From assembly GCA_947473045.1 (NCBI GenBank), contig CANJCO010000006.1:56890-120889 (forward strand): DNA of 64,000 nt. The letters are read 5' to 3'. Every line of letters starts with the position of its first letter. Within the stretch, counting starts at the first letter, position 1. The notes beneath the pieces were generated by a model. That model had not been told where the DNA came from, did no database searches, and saw nothing but the letters and a program-made list of their open reading frames with translations. The position numbers were made by a program, and so were the translations under genes. This DNA comes from Myxococcales bacterium (GTDB taxonomy: Bacteria; Myxococcota_A; Polyangia; Polyangiales; Polyangiaceae). Below are positions 7,893 through 16,515 of this stretch, one piece after another.

Positions 7893-10706
7893 ATGAGCGA
7901 AAAGCCCGACCTCACCAAGCCGTACGAACCGCGAGAAGTCGAGTCCCGGTGGTACGATCACTGGGAGAAAAACGGGGTGTTCGAGGCCCACGACGACGCC
8001 CCGGCCGACCAGCCCGCGTACGTGATTCCGATGCCCCCGCCGAACGTCACGGGCAGCCTGCACATGGGTCACGCCCAGCGCTGCACGCTCGAGGACTCGC
8101 TCATTCGCTACCACCGCATGCTCGGGCACAACACGCTCTGGCAGCCCGGTATCGACCACGCGGGCATCGCCACGCAGACCGTCGTCGAGCGACAGCTGCT
8201 GCGCGAGGGCAAGACGCGGCACGATCTCGGGCGCGAGGCGTTCATCCAGCGCGTTTGGCAGTGGAAGGCCGAGAGCGGCGGCCGCATCGCGATGCAGCAG
8301 CGCATGCTGGGCGCGAGCCCCGACTGGCGGCGCAGCAAGTTCACGATGGACGAGGACCTCAGCCGCGGCGTCACCGAAGCGTTCGTGCGCCTCTATGAGC
8401 AGGGGCTCATGTACCGCGCCACGCGGCTCATCAACTGGTGCCCCGAGTGCCAAACCGCGCTCAGCGATCTCGAGGTCGAAAACGAAGAGGGCGCGAACGG
8501 CGAGCTGTTCGAGTTTGCTTACAAAGTCGAAGGCACGGGCGAAGAAATCATCGTCGCCACCACCCGCCCCGAGACCATGCTTGGCGACACCGCGGTGGCC
8601 GTTCACCCCGAAGATGCAAGATACACGCATCTGCACGGCAAGATGCTCGTGCACCCCTTCGTCGACAGGCTCGTTCCGGTCATTACAGACGCCATTCTCG
8701 TCGACCCGAAATTCGGTACGGGCGCCGTGAAAGTGACGCCCGCCCACGACTTCAACGACTTCGCCACAGGCAAGCGGCACGGCCTCGTCGAGATCAACAT
8801 TCTGAACAAGGACGGCACGCTGAACGAAGCGGCCGGGCCCTTCGCGGGCCTCGACCGAAAGCGCGCGCGCACCGCCGTAAAGAAGGCCCTCGACGAGAGG
8901 GGGCTCGCGAGGGGCGCGAAGCCGCACACCCTCACGCTGCCGAAATGCCAGCGCTCGGGCGGCGTGGTCGAGCCGATGATCTCGACGCAGTGGTTTCTAA
9001 AGATGGCAGGCATGGCCGAACGGGCGCTCGACGCGGTGCACTCCGGCAGGGTCGAGATCGTGCCCGCCGAGTGGGTCAAGACGTACGACCACTTCCTCGG
9101 CAACATTCAGGACTGGTGCGTGAGCCGGCAGCTGTGGTGGGGACATCAAATTCCCGCGTGGCACGGCCCGGGCGGAGAGATTCGCGTGGCGCGGACGCGG
9201 CCGCCCGAGTGCGGCGAAGACTGGACGCAGGATCCCGACGTGCTCGACACCTGGTTTTCGTCGGCGCTCTGGCCGTTTTCAACCCTCGGATGGCCTGACA
9301 AAACCCGCGCGCTGGCCACGTTTTACCCGACCAACCCGAAGCAGACGTCCGACCTCGAAACGGGCTACGACATTCTGTTTTTCTGGGTCGCGCGCATGAT
9401 CATGTTCGGTCTGCACTTCATGGACGAGGTGCCCTTTCGCCGCGTGCTGCTCTCCGGACTCATCGTCGACGAGACCGGCGAAAAGATGAGCAAGGTGAAG
9501 GGCAACGTCATCGATCCGCTCGATCTGATTTTTGGCGCCACCTTCGCCGAGATGGTGAAAAAGACGCTCCCGGGCGCGCCCGAATCCGAGGCGCTCGCGA
9601 AATTCAAGAAGGCCTATCCGTCGGCCGCGACCATGGGCGCCGGCTTCCCCGCGTTCGGCGCCGACGCTGTGCGGTTCACGCTCGCGACTTACGCCCCGAC
9701 CAACATGCGCATCGCGCTCGCACCGCGGCGCATCGAGGGCAACCGGCACTTCCTCAACAAGGTGTGGAACGCCACGCGCCTCGCGCTCGAGCTCGTCGGC
9801 GACCATCCGGTGGCCCCGCTGGAGCCCGCCAACGTCAGCGACGCGTTCAACCGCTGGATCCTCTCGCGCCTGCGTCACGCGATCGAAATTTCGCGTCAGG
9901 GGCTGTCGAGCTTCCGCATCGACGAGAGCGCGAACGGGGTCTACCACTTCTTTTGGGAAGAATTTTGCAGCTGGTACCTCGAGCTGGCGAAGCCCATCCT
10001 TCGCGAAAATTCCGATGAGGCACTTGCGTCAGAAACGCGATCGACGCTCATTTTCGTGCTCGAATCGAGCTTGCGTCTGCTGCATCCGTTCGTGCCATTC
10101 ATCACTGAAGAGCTCTGGCAGCGGCTTCCCGAAAGTTCGCGTCAAACGAAACCGTCAATTGCACTCTGCAGGTATCCTGACCCGTCGGACGTGAACGCAG
10201 ACGCCGCGGTCGAGGCCGAGATGGCGACGCTGCAGGCCATCATCGTGGCGGCGCGCACGATCCGCAGCGAGCACGAGGTTCACCCGGGGGCCGAAGCGCC
10301 CATTGAGGTCCGCTCCGATTCGGAAGCCGCCGTCGCGTTCATCAAGGCGCGCGTGCGCGCGATCAAGACGCTGGTGCGCACCAGCGGAGAGCCCACCTTC
10401 GCGACGTCGGGAGCGCCCCACGTGGCCGGCTCGACCACGAGCGTGGTTCCCACGAGCAGAGGGACGATCGAGGTCGTCGTCGGGCTCAAAGGCCTCGTGA
10501 CACCCGACAAGGAGCGCGCGCGCATCGAGCGCGAGATGAAGAAGGTCGACAAGGACCTCGCGGCGATCGACAAAAAGCTCTCGTCGCCATCTTTCGTCGA
10601 CAAAGCCCCCAAGGAGGTCATCGACGAAGCGCACGCCCAGAAGAAGGCGATGTTCGAGGCGCGCGCGAGGCTCGATGCCGCCCGTTCGCTTGCAGAAGAG
10701 CTCTGA
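7893..10706 (+). CDS. valS: Valine--tRNA ligase
   Basis: Charges tRNA-Val. The 937 residues match bacterial ValRS. The class I signature HMGH is at residues 57-60 (NVTGSLHMGH) and the KMSKS-type loop is GEKMSKVKGN near residue 530. The CP1 editing domain contains TTRPETMLGDTAVAVHP and GTGAVKVTPAHD. The anticodon-binding region (FNRWILSRL) follows, and a C-terminal coiled-coil arm typical of ValRS ends the protein (DKERARIEREMKKVDKDLAAIDKKL). The leader appears to be very short (see the box at 7877). Confidence 0.97.
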   Translation: MSEKPDLTKPYEPREVESRWYDHWEKNGVFEAHDDAPADQPAYVIPMPPPNVTGSLHMGHAQRCTLEDSLIRYHRMLGHNTLWQPGIDHAGIATQTVVERQLLREGKTRHDLGREAFIQRVWQWKAESGGRIAMQQRMLGASPDWRRSKFTMDEDLSRGVTEAFVRLYEQGLMYRATRLINWCPECQTALSDLEVENEEGANGELFEFAYKVEGTGEEIIVATTRPETMLGDTAVAVHPEDARYTHLHGKMLVHPFVDRLVPVITDAILVDPKFGTGAVKVTPAHDFNDFATGKRHGLVEINILNKDGTLNEAAGPFAGLDRKRARTAVKKALDERGLARGAKPHTLTLPKCQRSGGVVEPMISTQWFLKMAGMAERALDAVHSGRVEIVPAEWVKTYDHFLGNIQDWCVSRQLWWGHQIPAWHGPGGEIRVARTRPPECGEDWTQDPDVLDTWFSSALWPFSTLGWPDKTRALATFYPTNPKQTSDLETGYDILFFWVARMIMFGLHFMDEVPFRRVLLSGLIVDETGEKMSKVKGNVIDPLDLIFGATFAEMVKKTLPGAPESEALAKFKKAYPSAATMGAGFPAFGADAVRFTLATYAPTNMRIALAPRRIEGNRHFLNKVWNATRLALELVGDHPVAPLEPANVSDAFNRWILSRLRHAIEISRQGLSSFRIDESANGVYHFFWEEFCSWYLELAKPILRENSDEALASETRSTLIFVLESSLRLLHPFVPFITEELWQRLPESSRQTKPSIALCRYPDPSDVNADAAVEAEMATLQAIIVAARTIRSEHEVHPGAEAPIEVRSDSEAAVAFIKARVRAIKTLVRTSGEPTFATSGAPHVAGSTTSVVPTSRGTIEVVVGLKGLVTPDKERARIEREMKKVDKDLAAIDKKLSSPSFVDKAPKEVIDEAHAQKKAMFEARARLDAARSLAEEL

Positions 10707-10754
10707 GCCGCGGTTCAGAAAGAGGCGTTTTCTGCGCCCTCGCAGCTCGCCGAA

Positions 10755-11012
10755 TCAGGCCGCGACGACGCCGGCGTCGGCGGCGCTCAGCGTGCGCAGC
10801 GCAGGGCCGCTCACGCGCTCGCGCTCTTCGGCCACGATGACAAGCAGCTCGCTCTTCGTGGCGACGCCGGTGTCGAGCAGAGCGCGCATGAAGCCGTCGA
10901 CGTAGCCGTGGGCGCGGCCGACGCGCGCTTCGAGGTGACCCGACTCGCGAAGCGTAAATACATCGCGCAGCATTCCACGCAACTCGGTGAGCAGGTCGGC
11001 CTTGGTTCGCAT
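10755..11012 (-). CDS. Small conserved protein, function unknown
   Basis: An 85-residue soluble, mostly helical protein (MRTKADLLTELRGMLRDVFTL). The ATG at 11012 has a good ribosome-binding site (AGGAGA, 7 nt). It contains ARVGRAHGYVDGFMRALLDTG and a VIVAEERERVSGPA segment. I know no family for it. It converges on valS. The intervening 48 nt include a weak hairpin (CAGAAA/TTTCTG, 10716-10734) that could terminate both genes. Confidence 0.7.
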   Translation of the reverse strand: MRTKADLLTELRGMLRDVFTLRESGHLEARVGRAHGYVDGFMRALLDTGVATKSELLVIVAEERERVSGPALRTLSAADAGVVAA

Positions 11013-11156
11013 GCGGAATCTCCTTGACCTGACGCCTACAGGGCAGGGGCGGCCACGGCCAACTTTCCGCGCGCGCGCTCGGCGGCAATACTGGGAAATC
11101 GGCGAGCGTTGGGATATTCGATTAGCTTGAGAGCGCAAGCGGATGCGCACGCCAAA

Positions 11157-12398
11157 ATGTCCGACGATCACCAATCAAGCCCTGCGCCCGCCGAGTCGCC
11201 TCCCACCGTTCGCGGTCATGTTGCGGCTCCCGCCGATGACCCGCGCGACTTGAAGGGGAGCGCGCTCGCGGCGCTGCAGGCTTGCGCGCAGTGCGACGCG
11301 CTAGTGGAGCTTGCGCGCGCAACGTGGGTCGACCGTGCAGCCAGCGGACGCGAGGCGTCGATCGAGGACGTTCGCGCGAAGGCGGAGTCTCTCGGGATCG
11401 CGAAGTCGAGCTCGGTAACGCCGCTGGGCGATGCCGTGCTGGTGCTGGGTCGCGGCCCCGAAGATGCTGCGGAGCGCGCCCTCGGAGCGGCCCTCATCGG
11501 CCTCGCGCTCGCCGAGGCCTGGAAGGCCGACGATGCCAACGACGACAAGCTGGCAGGCTGCGCGATCGCGCTGTCGGCGCGAACGCAGTTCGACGTGCTC
11601 AGCTTCTTCGATCGCGTGATGGGCGAGCGCGACACGCGCGCGTGGCGGGCCGTAGCGGCGCGCGTGAAGCGATACGATCGGAGCCCGGCTGCTGGGTCGA
11701 ACCTTGGCGAGGTCGCCGTCGCTTGCGCCGCCCTCGCGGCCTCGCGCGCGCCGACCGCTGCGCAGGCTCGCGCGACGCTGAGCCCTTCCGACGCGCTGCT
11801 GGCTCAGATCCTCGGCTCGGCTGGTCCGCCGGCCAGCTCGGCGGTTCGAGAAGTTTCCGGCGAGCTCGTACCGGCTCCGCGCGGCGCGGTGGCGACGACG
11901 CTCCTGGCGCTGACGGGGCTGCTGCTCGCGATGCACGTCGCGCGTTTTGTCGCCCGCGCGGCCCTCGCCTACCGGACGCCAGCCGAAGTGACGCTGTCGT
12001 CGGATGGCGTGCGTATTCGCGCGCGAACGATGCTGCTCGGACGTACGCTGCGCGTGCGCGAAACGGCGGTAAGCAAGGCCCAGCTCGCCCAGGTCATTCG
12101 GGAGGTGCGCTATCCGCGGCTCGGCCTGTATGTCGGCCTCTTCGCCCTGGCCGTTGGCAGCTACGTCGGCGTCGGAACGCTGAGCGATGGCGTTCGAAGC
12201 GCATCGCCCTCGTTGCTGCTGATCGGACTGCTGATCATCGCCGCAGGCATCGCGTTCGACCTCGCGATGACGAGCCTGCTTCCGGGCGCGAGCGGACGCT
12301 GCAGAATGCTCTTCATCGCCACCAAGGGCCCGACGGTGTGCCTTGGCGGCGTCGACGCCGAGCGGGCCGACAGCGCCCTCGCCGTGCTCAAGGCGTGA
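11157..12398 (+). CDS. Membrane protein, function unknown
   Basis: 413 residues from ATG 11157. An alanine-rich cytoplasmic region of about 240 residues is followed by three hydrophobic segments (VATTLLALTGLLLAMHV; LYVGLFALAVGSYVGVG; LLLIGLLIIAAGIAFDLA). A short C-terminal domain ends in LFIATKGPTVCLGGVDAERAD, reminiscent of PH-like tails. No catalytic motif was seen. Its last 11 nt overlap the end of the convergent lipoprotein gene. Confidence 0.65.
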   Translation: MSDDHQSSPAPAESPPTVRGHVAAPADDPRDLKGSALAALQACAQCDALVELARATWVDRAASGREASIEDVRAKAESLGIAKSSSVTPLGDAVLVLGRGPEDAAERALGAALIGLALAEAWKADDANDDKLAGCAIALSARTQFDVLSFFDRVMGERDTRAWRAVAARVKRYDRSPAAGSNLGEVAVACAALAASRAPTAAQARATLSPSDALLAQILGSAGPPASSAVREVSGELVPAPRGAVATTLLALTGLLLAMHVARFVARAALAYRTPAEVTLSSDGVRIRARTMLLGRTLRVRETAVSKAQLAQVIREVRYPRLGLYVGLFALAVGSYVGVGTLSDGVRSASPSLLLIGLLIIAAGIAFDLAMTSLLPGASGRCRMLFIATKGPTVCLGGVDAERADSALAVLKA

Positions 12399-14055
12399 CG
12401 GCTCGCACGCGCTCGCCGACGACGATTTCAAGCTTGCCAGCGAGCGGGCGAACCAACACGCGCAGGCGCCTCGGAGCCTCGGCCGCCGCGCACGCGCGAA
12501 CGCTGGCTGCGCGCGGAGACGACGAGCGGCCGAGCACTTCGGCATTCGCAGCATCGATGACCTCGAGCGCGACGCCCGCACCTTCCCCCTCCCCGCCCGC
12601 GTAGACGAACGAGCACGCCCCGGCTGGCAGCGAGAGCTCCCAGGCTTCGCGCCGGCTCGCGTCGAGCGAGAAAAAGCGGGCCCCGGATGCCGCACCTTCC
12701 ATGACGCCAAGCGGACCGGATGCTGCGCGCGTGAGCATGCGCGAGGCGGCGAGCGGGTGGGCGACAAAGAGCGGATCCCGCCAGATTTCGGGGCGCGTCG
12801 TCACCGAGACCGAGCCACCCGCGCCGCGCGCTTCGAGTTCGACGGCGGCCTTCGACCGGCCGCAGTCGAAGAGGGTGGCGTGTCCCAGCCCGCTCGCCTC
12901 TGACAGCTCCGTCCCGGACGGCGTCCACAGGGCGGCGTGGAAAGCGCCCAACGGCGCTGCTGCGACGACGTCGACGCGCGCGCAAGCGTCTCCAGGATTG
13001 ACGGCGACCGTGGCCCGCGTGCCGGACGCGACGCTGAGCGAGGTGAGCGCCGCCGCCTTCGCATAGCCCTGACGACCGAGCGCGCCTTCGAGCCGTTCGA
13101 GTGACTGCTGCGCGCTTACGCCCGGGGCGGCGCCGACGAAGCGCGCACTTTCCGCAAAGTCTCCAGAGGACGCCGACGACGTTTGCCCGAAGACGACGGC
13201 CGCCACTCCGACGCCAACTTCGGGCCGAAGCACGAGGCTCGCACGAACGGTTGATTCCGAGCACACAACGACCGCCGCTTCGCCGCGCGTCGCGCTCGCG
13301 CGCGCGATGACGACCTGCCCGTCACCCTGCACCTCGACGTCGAGCGCTTTGACGTCGCCGCTGGTGACAATGAACGCGTCGACGCACTGGCCGGCATTAA
13401 TGGGCATGCCGACGACGGTCGGCGCGCGGGCGTCGAGGGCTAAGGCCACGCGGCGCGCGTCCTCCCAGGTGCCTCCTATTTGACGGCGCTGACGCGCCAC
13501 CGCTTCGTCGAGGCCGGCCCACGCATCGGGCGGGGAGACGCCGCCTCGCCCATTGCGGGTATGAAACGCCGAAGCCAGCGGCGTCGCGCTCGCGACCGGC
13601 ACGAGGTGGGCGACAACGCTCACGAGCCCCTCGCCGCTCGCAGCGTGCACTGCGAGATAAACACGCGCCGGATGCGGCGGGCACAGCATCACCGCAGGTC
13701 GCGGATCGGGGGCCTCATCGGAGGCGAGCGGATCGCCTTCATCCGAGAACGCAACGAGGTCGATGTCTTCGAGCGAATGCGAGCCGCGCGCGTACGCGAG
13801 CAAGCAGGCCTCCGAGGGGATTTCCACGAACGCTCCAAGGCGCTCCCCGGCTGCGATTTGGCCCGAAGCGACGTTGGCGGCAGGTCCGGCGCCGAGCGCC
13901 ACCGCCGCGAGCGACAGGTCGACGGCCAGCTTCGCCGTGCTCGGCTCTCCGGAGGTGACGACGGGCTGCGGCAGCGCCGGCGCCGAACGCGGCACCGCAC
14001 GGACTCCGCTGCAGCTTGCGCAGACAACCAGCGTGAGCAGGAGGCGAACCATCAT
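12388..14055 (-). CDS. Large putative lipoprotein with four two-cysteine modules
   Basis: A 555-residue exported protein. ATG 14055 overlaps the stop of the upstream gene (ATGA), so the two are translationally coupled. A hydrophobic signal (MVRLLLTLVVCASCSG) with an imperfect lipobox precedes the mature part. The rest looks like about four tandem beta-rich modules. Each begins with a short motif containing Cys (SEACLLAYA; NAGQCVDAF; NPGDACARVDV; PAGACSFVYA) and has a second Cys some 35-50 residues later (VMLCPP; VVVCSES; LFDCGRS; VRACAAA). Each pair probably forms a disulfide. The same module occurs in the next gene and in the small lipoprotein at 59083. The family is unknown to me. Confidence 0.72.
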   Translation of the reverse strand: MMVRLLLTLVVCASCSGVRAVPRSAPALPQPVVTSGEPSTAKLAVDLSLAAVALGAGPAANVASGQIAAGERLGAFVEIPSEACLLAYARGSHSLEDIDLVAFSDEGDPLASDEAPDPRPAVMLCPPHPARVYLAVHAASGEGLVSVVAHLVPVASATPLASAFHTRNGRGGVSPPDAWAGLDEAVARQRRQIGGTWEDARRVALALDARAPTVVGMPINAGQCVDAFIVTSGDVKALDVEVQGDGQVVIARASATRGEAAVVVCSESTVRASLVLRPEVGVGVAAVVFGQTSSASSGDFAESARFVGAAPGVSAQQSLERLEGALGRQGYAKAAALTSLSVASGTRATVAVNPGDACARVDVVAAAPLGAFHAALWTPSGTELSEASGLGHATLFDCGRSKAAVELEARGAGGSVSVTTRPEIWRDPLFVAHPLAASRMLTRAASGPLGVMEGAASGARFFSLDASRREAWELSLPAGACSFVYAGGEGEGAGVALEVIDAANAEVLGRSSSPRAASVRACAAAEAPRRLRVLVRPLAGKLEIVVGERVRAVTP

Positions 14056-15671
14056 GGAGACCAGACGGCCGCGTTCACGCGAACGAGCGCGAACGTCCAC
14101 GCGAGCGAAGAGCCGCGGGCATCCACATCGAGCTGCGCGCTGCGTTGCTCGCGTGTGCAAAACGACACGAGCGCAGCCGCATCTTCAGGGGCTCGCTCCT
14201 CGCTCCACTGCATCGCTCCAACACGTGCCGCGAGCCGCAAACCGCGGCTTTGTCCCTGCGAAACCACGGCGAGTGCCAGGTAACACGCGCCCGGTTCGAC
14301 CTCGACCGACAGCGGCGTCACGCCACCGCCGCCAATGAGCACAAGCGACGGCGACTCCACGATCGAAACGCGATGCGCCTTGAGGACCGACAGCGCGCGC
14401 GCGCGTGTGACCGCGCTCCACTCGCGCGGCAGCACCGAGACGGTGGGCCACGAGGCACGTGACACGATGACCGGCTCCCCGGGCGCTGCGCCGATGAACC
14501 TCACGATGAGAGGCGTCTTGGTGCCAACGCAGACCTCGAGTCTCGCGTCGGCCGCATCGCCGCGATCGCGCGCGACCACGGAGTCGTCGCGCCCGTCGAG
14601 CAGCTCGGCGTCAATGTCGGTTCGGCCGCGGCGACGCGAAGCAGCCTCGGCGCCCACGACATCGAGGCGATAGCAGCCGGCGTCGAACCAGGCAGAGAGC
14701 TCCCCGGCCCCGTCGCCGTCGGCCGCGCGGGCGACCTTCAGTACGGCCTCTGCCCCGTCAGCTCGCGCGCGCGCTTCTGCCGCCTCCACGCGTTCGGGCA
14801 GCGGCGGAAGCGCAGGCACGGGACCTGGATCCGCTGCCGCCACGCCGGTCGCTGGGGTGCGTTCCGGCAGGACCTCCCTCATCGAAACGAGCGGATCGGC
14901 CGATCGCGAAACCACAGATTCGAACGCGCCTCTGCCGGCGTCGATGTGCACGCGCAGCGCCTGCCACGCTTGTCCCTGACCGCACAGCGCGATCTCGAGC
15001 GCGCCGGCGGCGCTCGCCACCTTGTTCGCGCCGGCGTCGTCACCGAGTGTGACGTGAAAGCCGAGGCCGCGCGCGCCGATGAGCGCGATGCTCGTGCACT
15101 TTGCATCCATCGTCGGCGCCGGCAGCGAGACCGCGAACACATCTCCGTCGAAAGCAAACCTCGGGGGCAGCACAACGACCACGGCCCCCGCCGCACGATG
15201 CCGCTCCGCGAGCGTAGTGGCGAGCTGGCGTACGTCGGCGCGGGCCGGCGAAGCGGCCAGCGTAACCAGGCCCAGAGCGAATGCGACAGCGACCACTGTG
15301 CGGCCCACAGGCGCAGGCAGCGCGCAAGCCGCGTTCCGGAGCACCGCGAGCGCGGCGTAGGCGCCCTGCGCGACCTGCCGTGCCGCCGGATCGAGGTCTT
15401 CGAACGACGGGTCATCCGCGCCTTCGCAGAGTTCGACGCGCACCGACACGCGCGCATCGACCTCACGCGCCGCAGCGGCTGCGCCCGGTTCGGCGACCAC
15501 CAGCGCGCGAACGCCCGCGCCCGCGAGATAGCGCGCCGCGACGACGCCTGCGAGCCCGCCGAGGCGGATCGTCGCGTCCGCCGCCGCGATCCGCGCCTGC
15601 CCTTCGGCGCCGACCTCAGCCAACTTCGCCTGACGCGCGTGGCGTAACTCGACCTTAGGAACGGAACTCAT
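14052..15671 (-). CDS. Membrane protein: degenerate E1-like N-terminus plus two-cysteine modules
   Basis: Residues 9-60 resemble the start of MoeB/ThiF/E1 enzymes: R10-H-A-R13-Q14, VGAEGQARI, a glycine stretch RLGGLAG, then YLAGAGVRALVV. The nucleotide-binding Gly motif is altered, the Asp after strand 2 is replaced (AEPG), and the catalytic core is absent. A hydrophobic segment (VGRTVVAVAFALGLVTLAA, then SPARAD) at about residues 120-145 resembles either a membrane helix or an internal signal peptide. Three two-Cys beta modules follow (AKCTSIA/IALCGQG; DAGCYRL/LEVCVG; PGACYLA/VSFCTRE). An in-frame GTG at 15308 could start a separately exported form. It overlaps both neighbours by ATGA. Confidence 0.7.
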   Translation of the reverse strand: MSSVPKVELRHARQAKLAEVGAEGQARIAAADATIRLGGLAGVVAARYLAGAGVRALVVAEPGAAAAAREVDARVSVRVELCEGADDPSFEDLDPAARQVAQGAYAALAVLRNAACALPAPVGRTVVAVAFALGLVTLAASPARADVRQLATTLAERHRAAGAVVVVLPPRFAFDGDVFAVSLPAPTMDAKCTSIALIGARGLGFHVTLGDDAGANKVASAAGALEIALCGQGQAWQALRVHIDAGRGAFESVVSRSADPLVSMREVLPERTPATGVAAADPGPVPALPPLPERVEAAEARARADGAEAVLKVARAADGDGAGELSAWFDAGCYRLDVVGAEAASRRRGRTDIDAELLDGRDDSVVARDRGDAADARLEVCVGTKTPLIVRFIGAAPGEPVIVSRASWPTVSVLPREWSAVTRARALSVLKAHRVSIVESPSLVLIGGGGVTPLSVEVEPGACYLALAVVSQGQSRGLRLAARVGAMQWSEERAPEDAAALVSFCTREQRSAQLDVDARGSSLAWTFALVRVNAAVWSP

Positions 15672-16498
15672 CTCGCCCCCCCTGTTGGCTGGCTCGACCG
15701 AGCCGCATAGCGCAGCTCATCAATCGTCGTGATCGCGGGCGTATCGCCGCACAGCGCGCATCCCGGGCGGGCCGCAACCGTGCGCCGACGCAGGGCGTCC
15801 GTGCGGGCGTCGTAGGTGACGAGCGATCCCGCGACGTCCCGCCCGTCGACGAGCGCGATGGCGAGGTCGGCCATCAATGCGCCCACCACACCCACCATCG
15901 GCCCCATCACTCCTGCGTCGTTGCAGCCCGCCTGAGCGCCAGATGGGATGTCCTCAAAGACGCAGCGGTAGCATGGGCGACCCCGGGGGCCCACGGCGAG
16001 CGCGGTACCGATCCATCGCACGGCAGCCCCATGAACGATCGCGACGCCCTCCTGGGCGCACGCATCAGCGGCCAGAAATTTCGTCGCGAAGTTATCGCTA
16101 CCTTCGACCACCACGTCGAAGCCCGAGACGAGCGCTCGGGCATTTTCCGGCAAAATACGAGAGCCAACCCGCTCGACGACCAGTCCGGGAGCAAGGCGCA
16201 GCAGCGCCGCTGCCGCTTCGTCGACCTTGGGGTTTCCCACCGAAGACTCGGCGTAGAGAATCTGCCGGTGAAGGTTCGACAGGTCGACGTCGTCGTCATC
16301 GGCCAGCGCGAGGGTTCCAATTTTCGCGCGCGCGAGCGCCATCGAGGCCGGACATCCCAGTCCCCCCATCCCGACCATCAGCACGCGCGCAGCGCCGCGC
16401 ATCAACTGTGGTCCTCCCAATTTCCGGGCGGCGGGCACAGCTCGTCGTCGATTTTCTGAGCGCACGCGCAAGCCATCTTGAGAACCGAACGATATCAC
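15668..16498 (-). CDS. ThiF/MoeB/HesA-family E1-like adenylyltransferase
   Basis: ATP-dependent activator of a ubiquitin-like or sulfur-carrier C-terminus, by family. It has the P-loop-like GMGGLGCPAS, the acidic ADDDDVDLSNLHRQIL segment with the family Asn and Arg, VEGSDNFATKF, and two zinc CxxC pairs (CYRC, CALC). A Cys in AGCNDAGVMGP could be the thiol site. The N-terminal R-x-x-R-Q helix of the family is degenerate (RRRAVPAARKLGGPQ), yet a well-formed one begins the next gene product. GTG 16498 is preferred (GGGGAGA upstream). No ThiS/MoaD-like carrier is encoded nearby. It heads the three-gene operon ending at 12388. Confidence 0.86.
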   Translation of the reverse strand: MISFGSQDGLRVRSENRRRAVPAARKLGGPQLMRGAARVLMVGMGGLGCPASMALARAKIGTLALADDDDVDLSNLHRQILYAESSVGNPKVDEAAAALLRLAPGLVVERVGSRILPENARALVSGFDVVVEGSDNFATKFLAADACAQEGVAIVHGAAVRWIGTALAVGPRGRPCYRCVFEDIPSGAQAGCNDAGVMGPMVGVVGALMADLAIALVDGRDVAGSLVTYDARTDALRRRTVAARPGCALCGDTPAITTIDELRYAARSSQPTGGAR

Positions 16499-16515
16499 GT
16501 CAGAGTGTCTCCCCA

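Noticed and set aside
10716..10734. Terminator between valS and the small convergent gene
   Set aside because: Only a 6-bp CAGAAA/TTTCTG stem without a U-tract; too weak to list as a feature.
14052..15671. Frameshift or gene remnant of ThiF in the second operon gene
   Set aside because: The frame is continuous for 539 codons, overlaps both neighbours by ATGA and keeps normal codon use, so it looks like a functional degenerate fusion rather than a decaying pseudogene.
12388..16498. A bacterial ubiquitin-like conjugation or CBASS-type defence operon
   Set aside because: An E1-like gene is present, but no E2-like protein, JAB peptidase, ubiquitin-like carrier or nucleotidyltransferase lies nearby. 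The partners are exported proteins, so a known defence layout is not supported.
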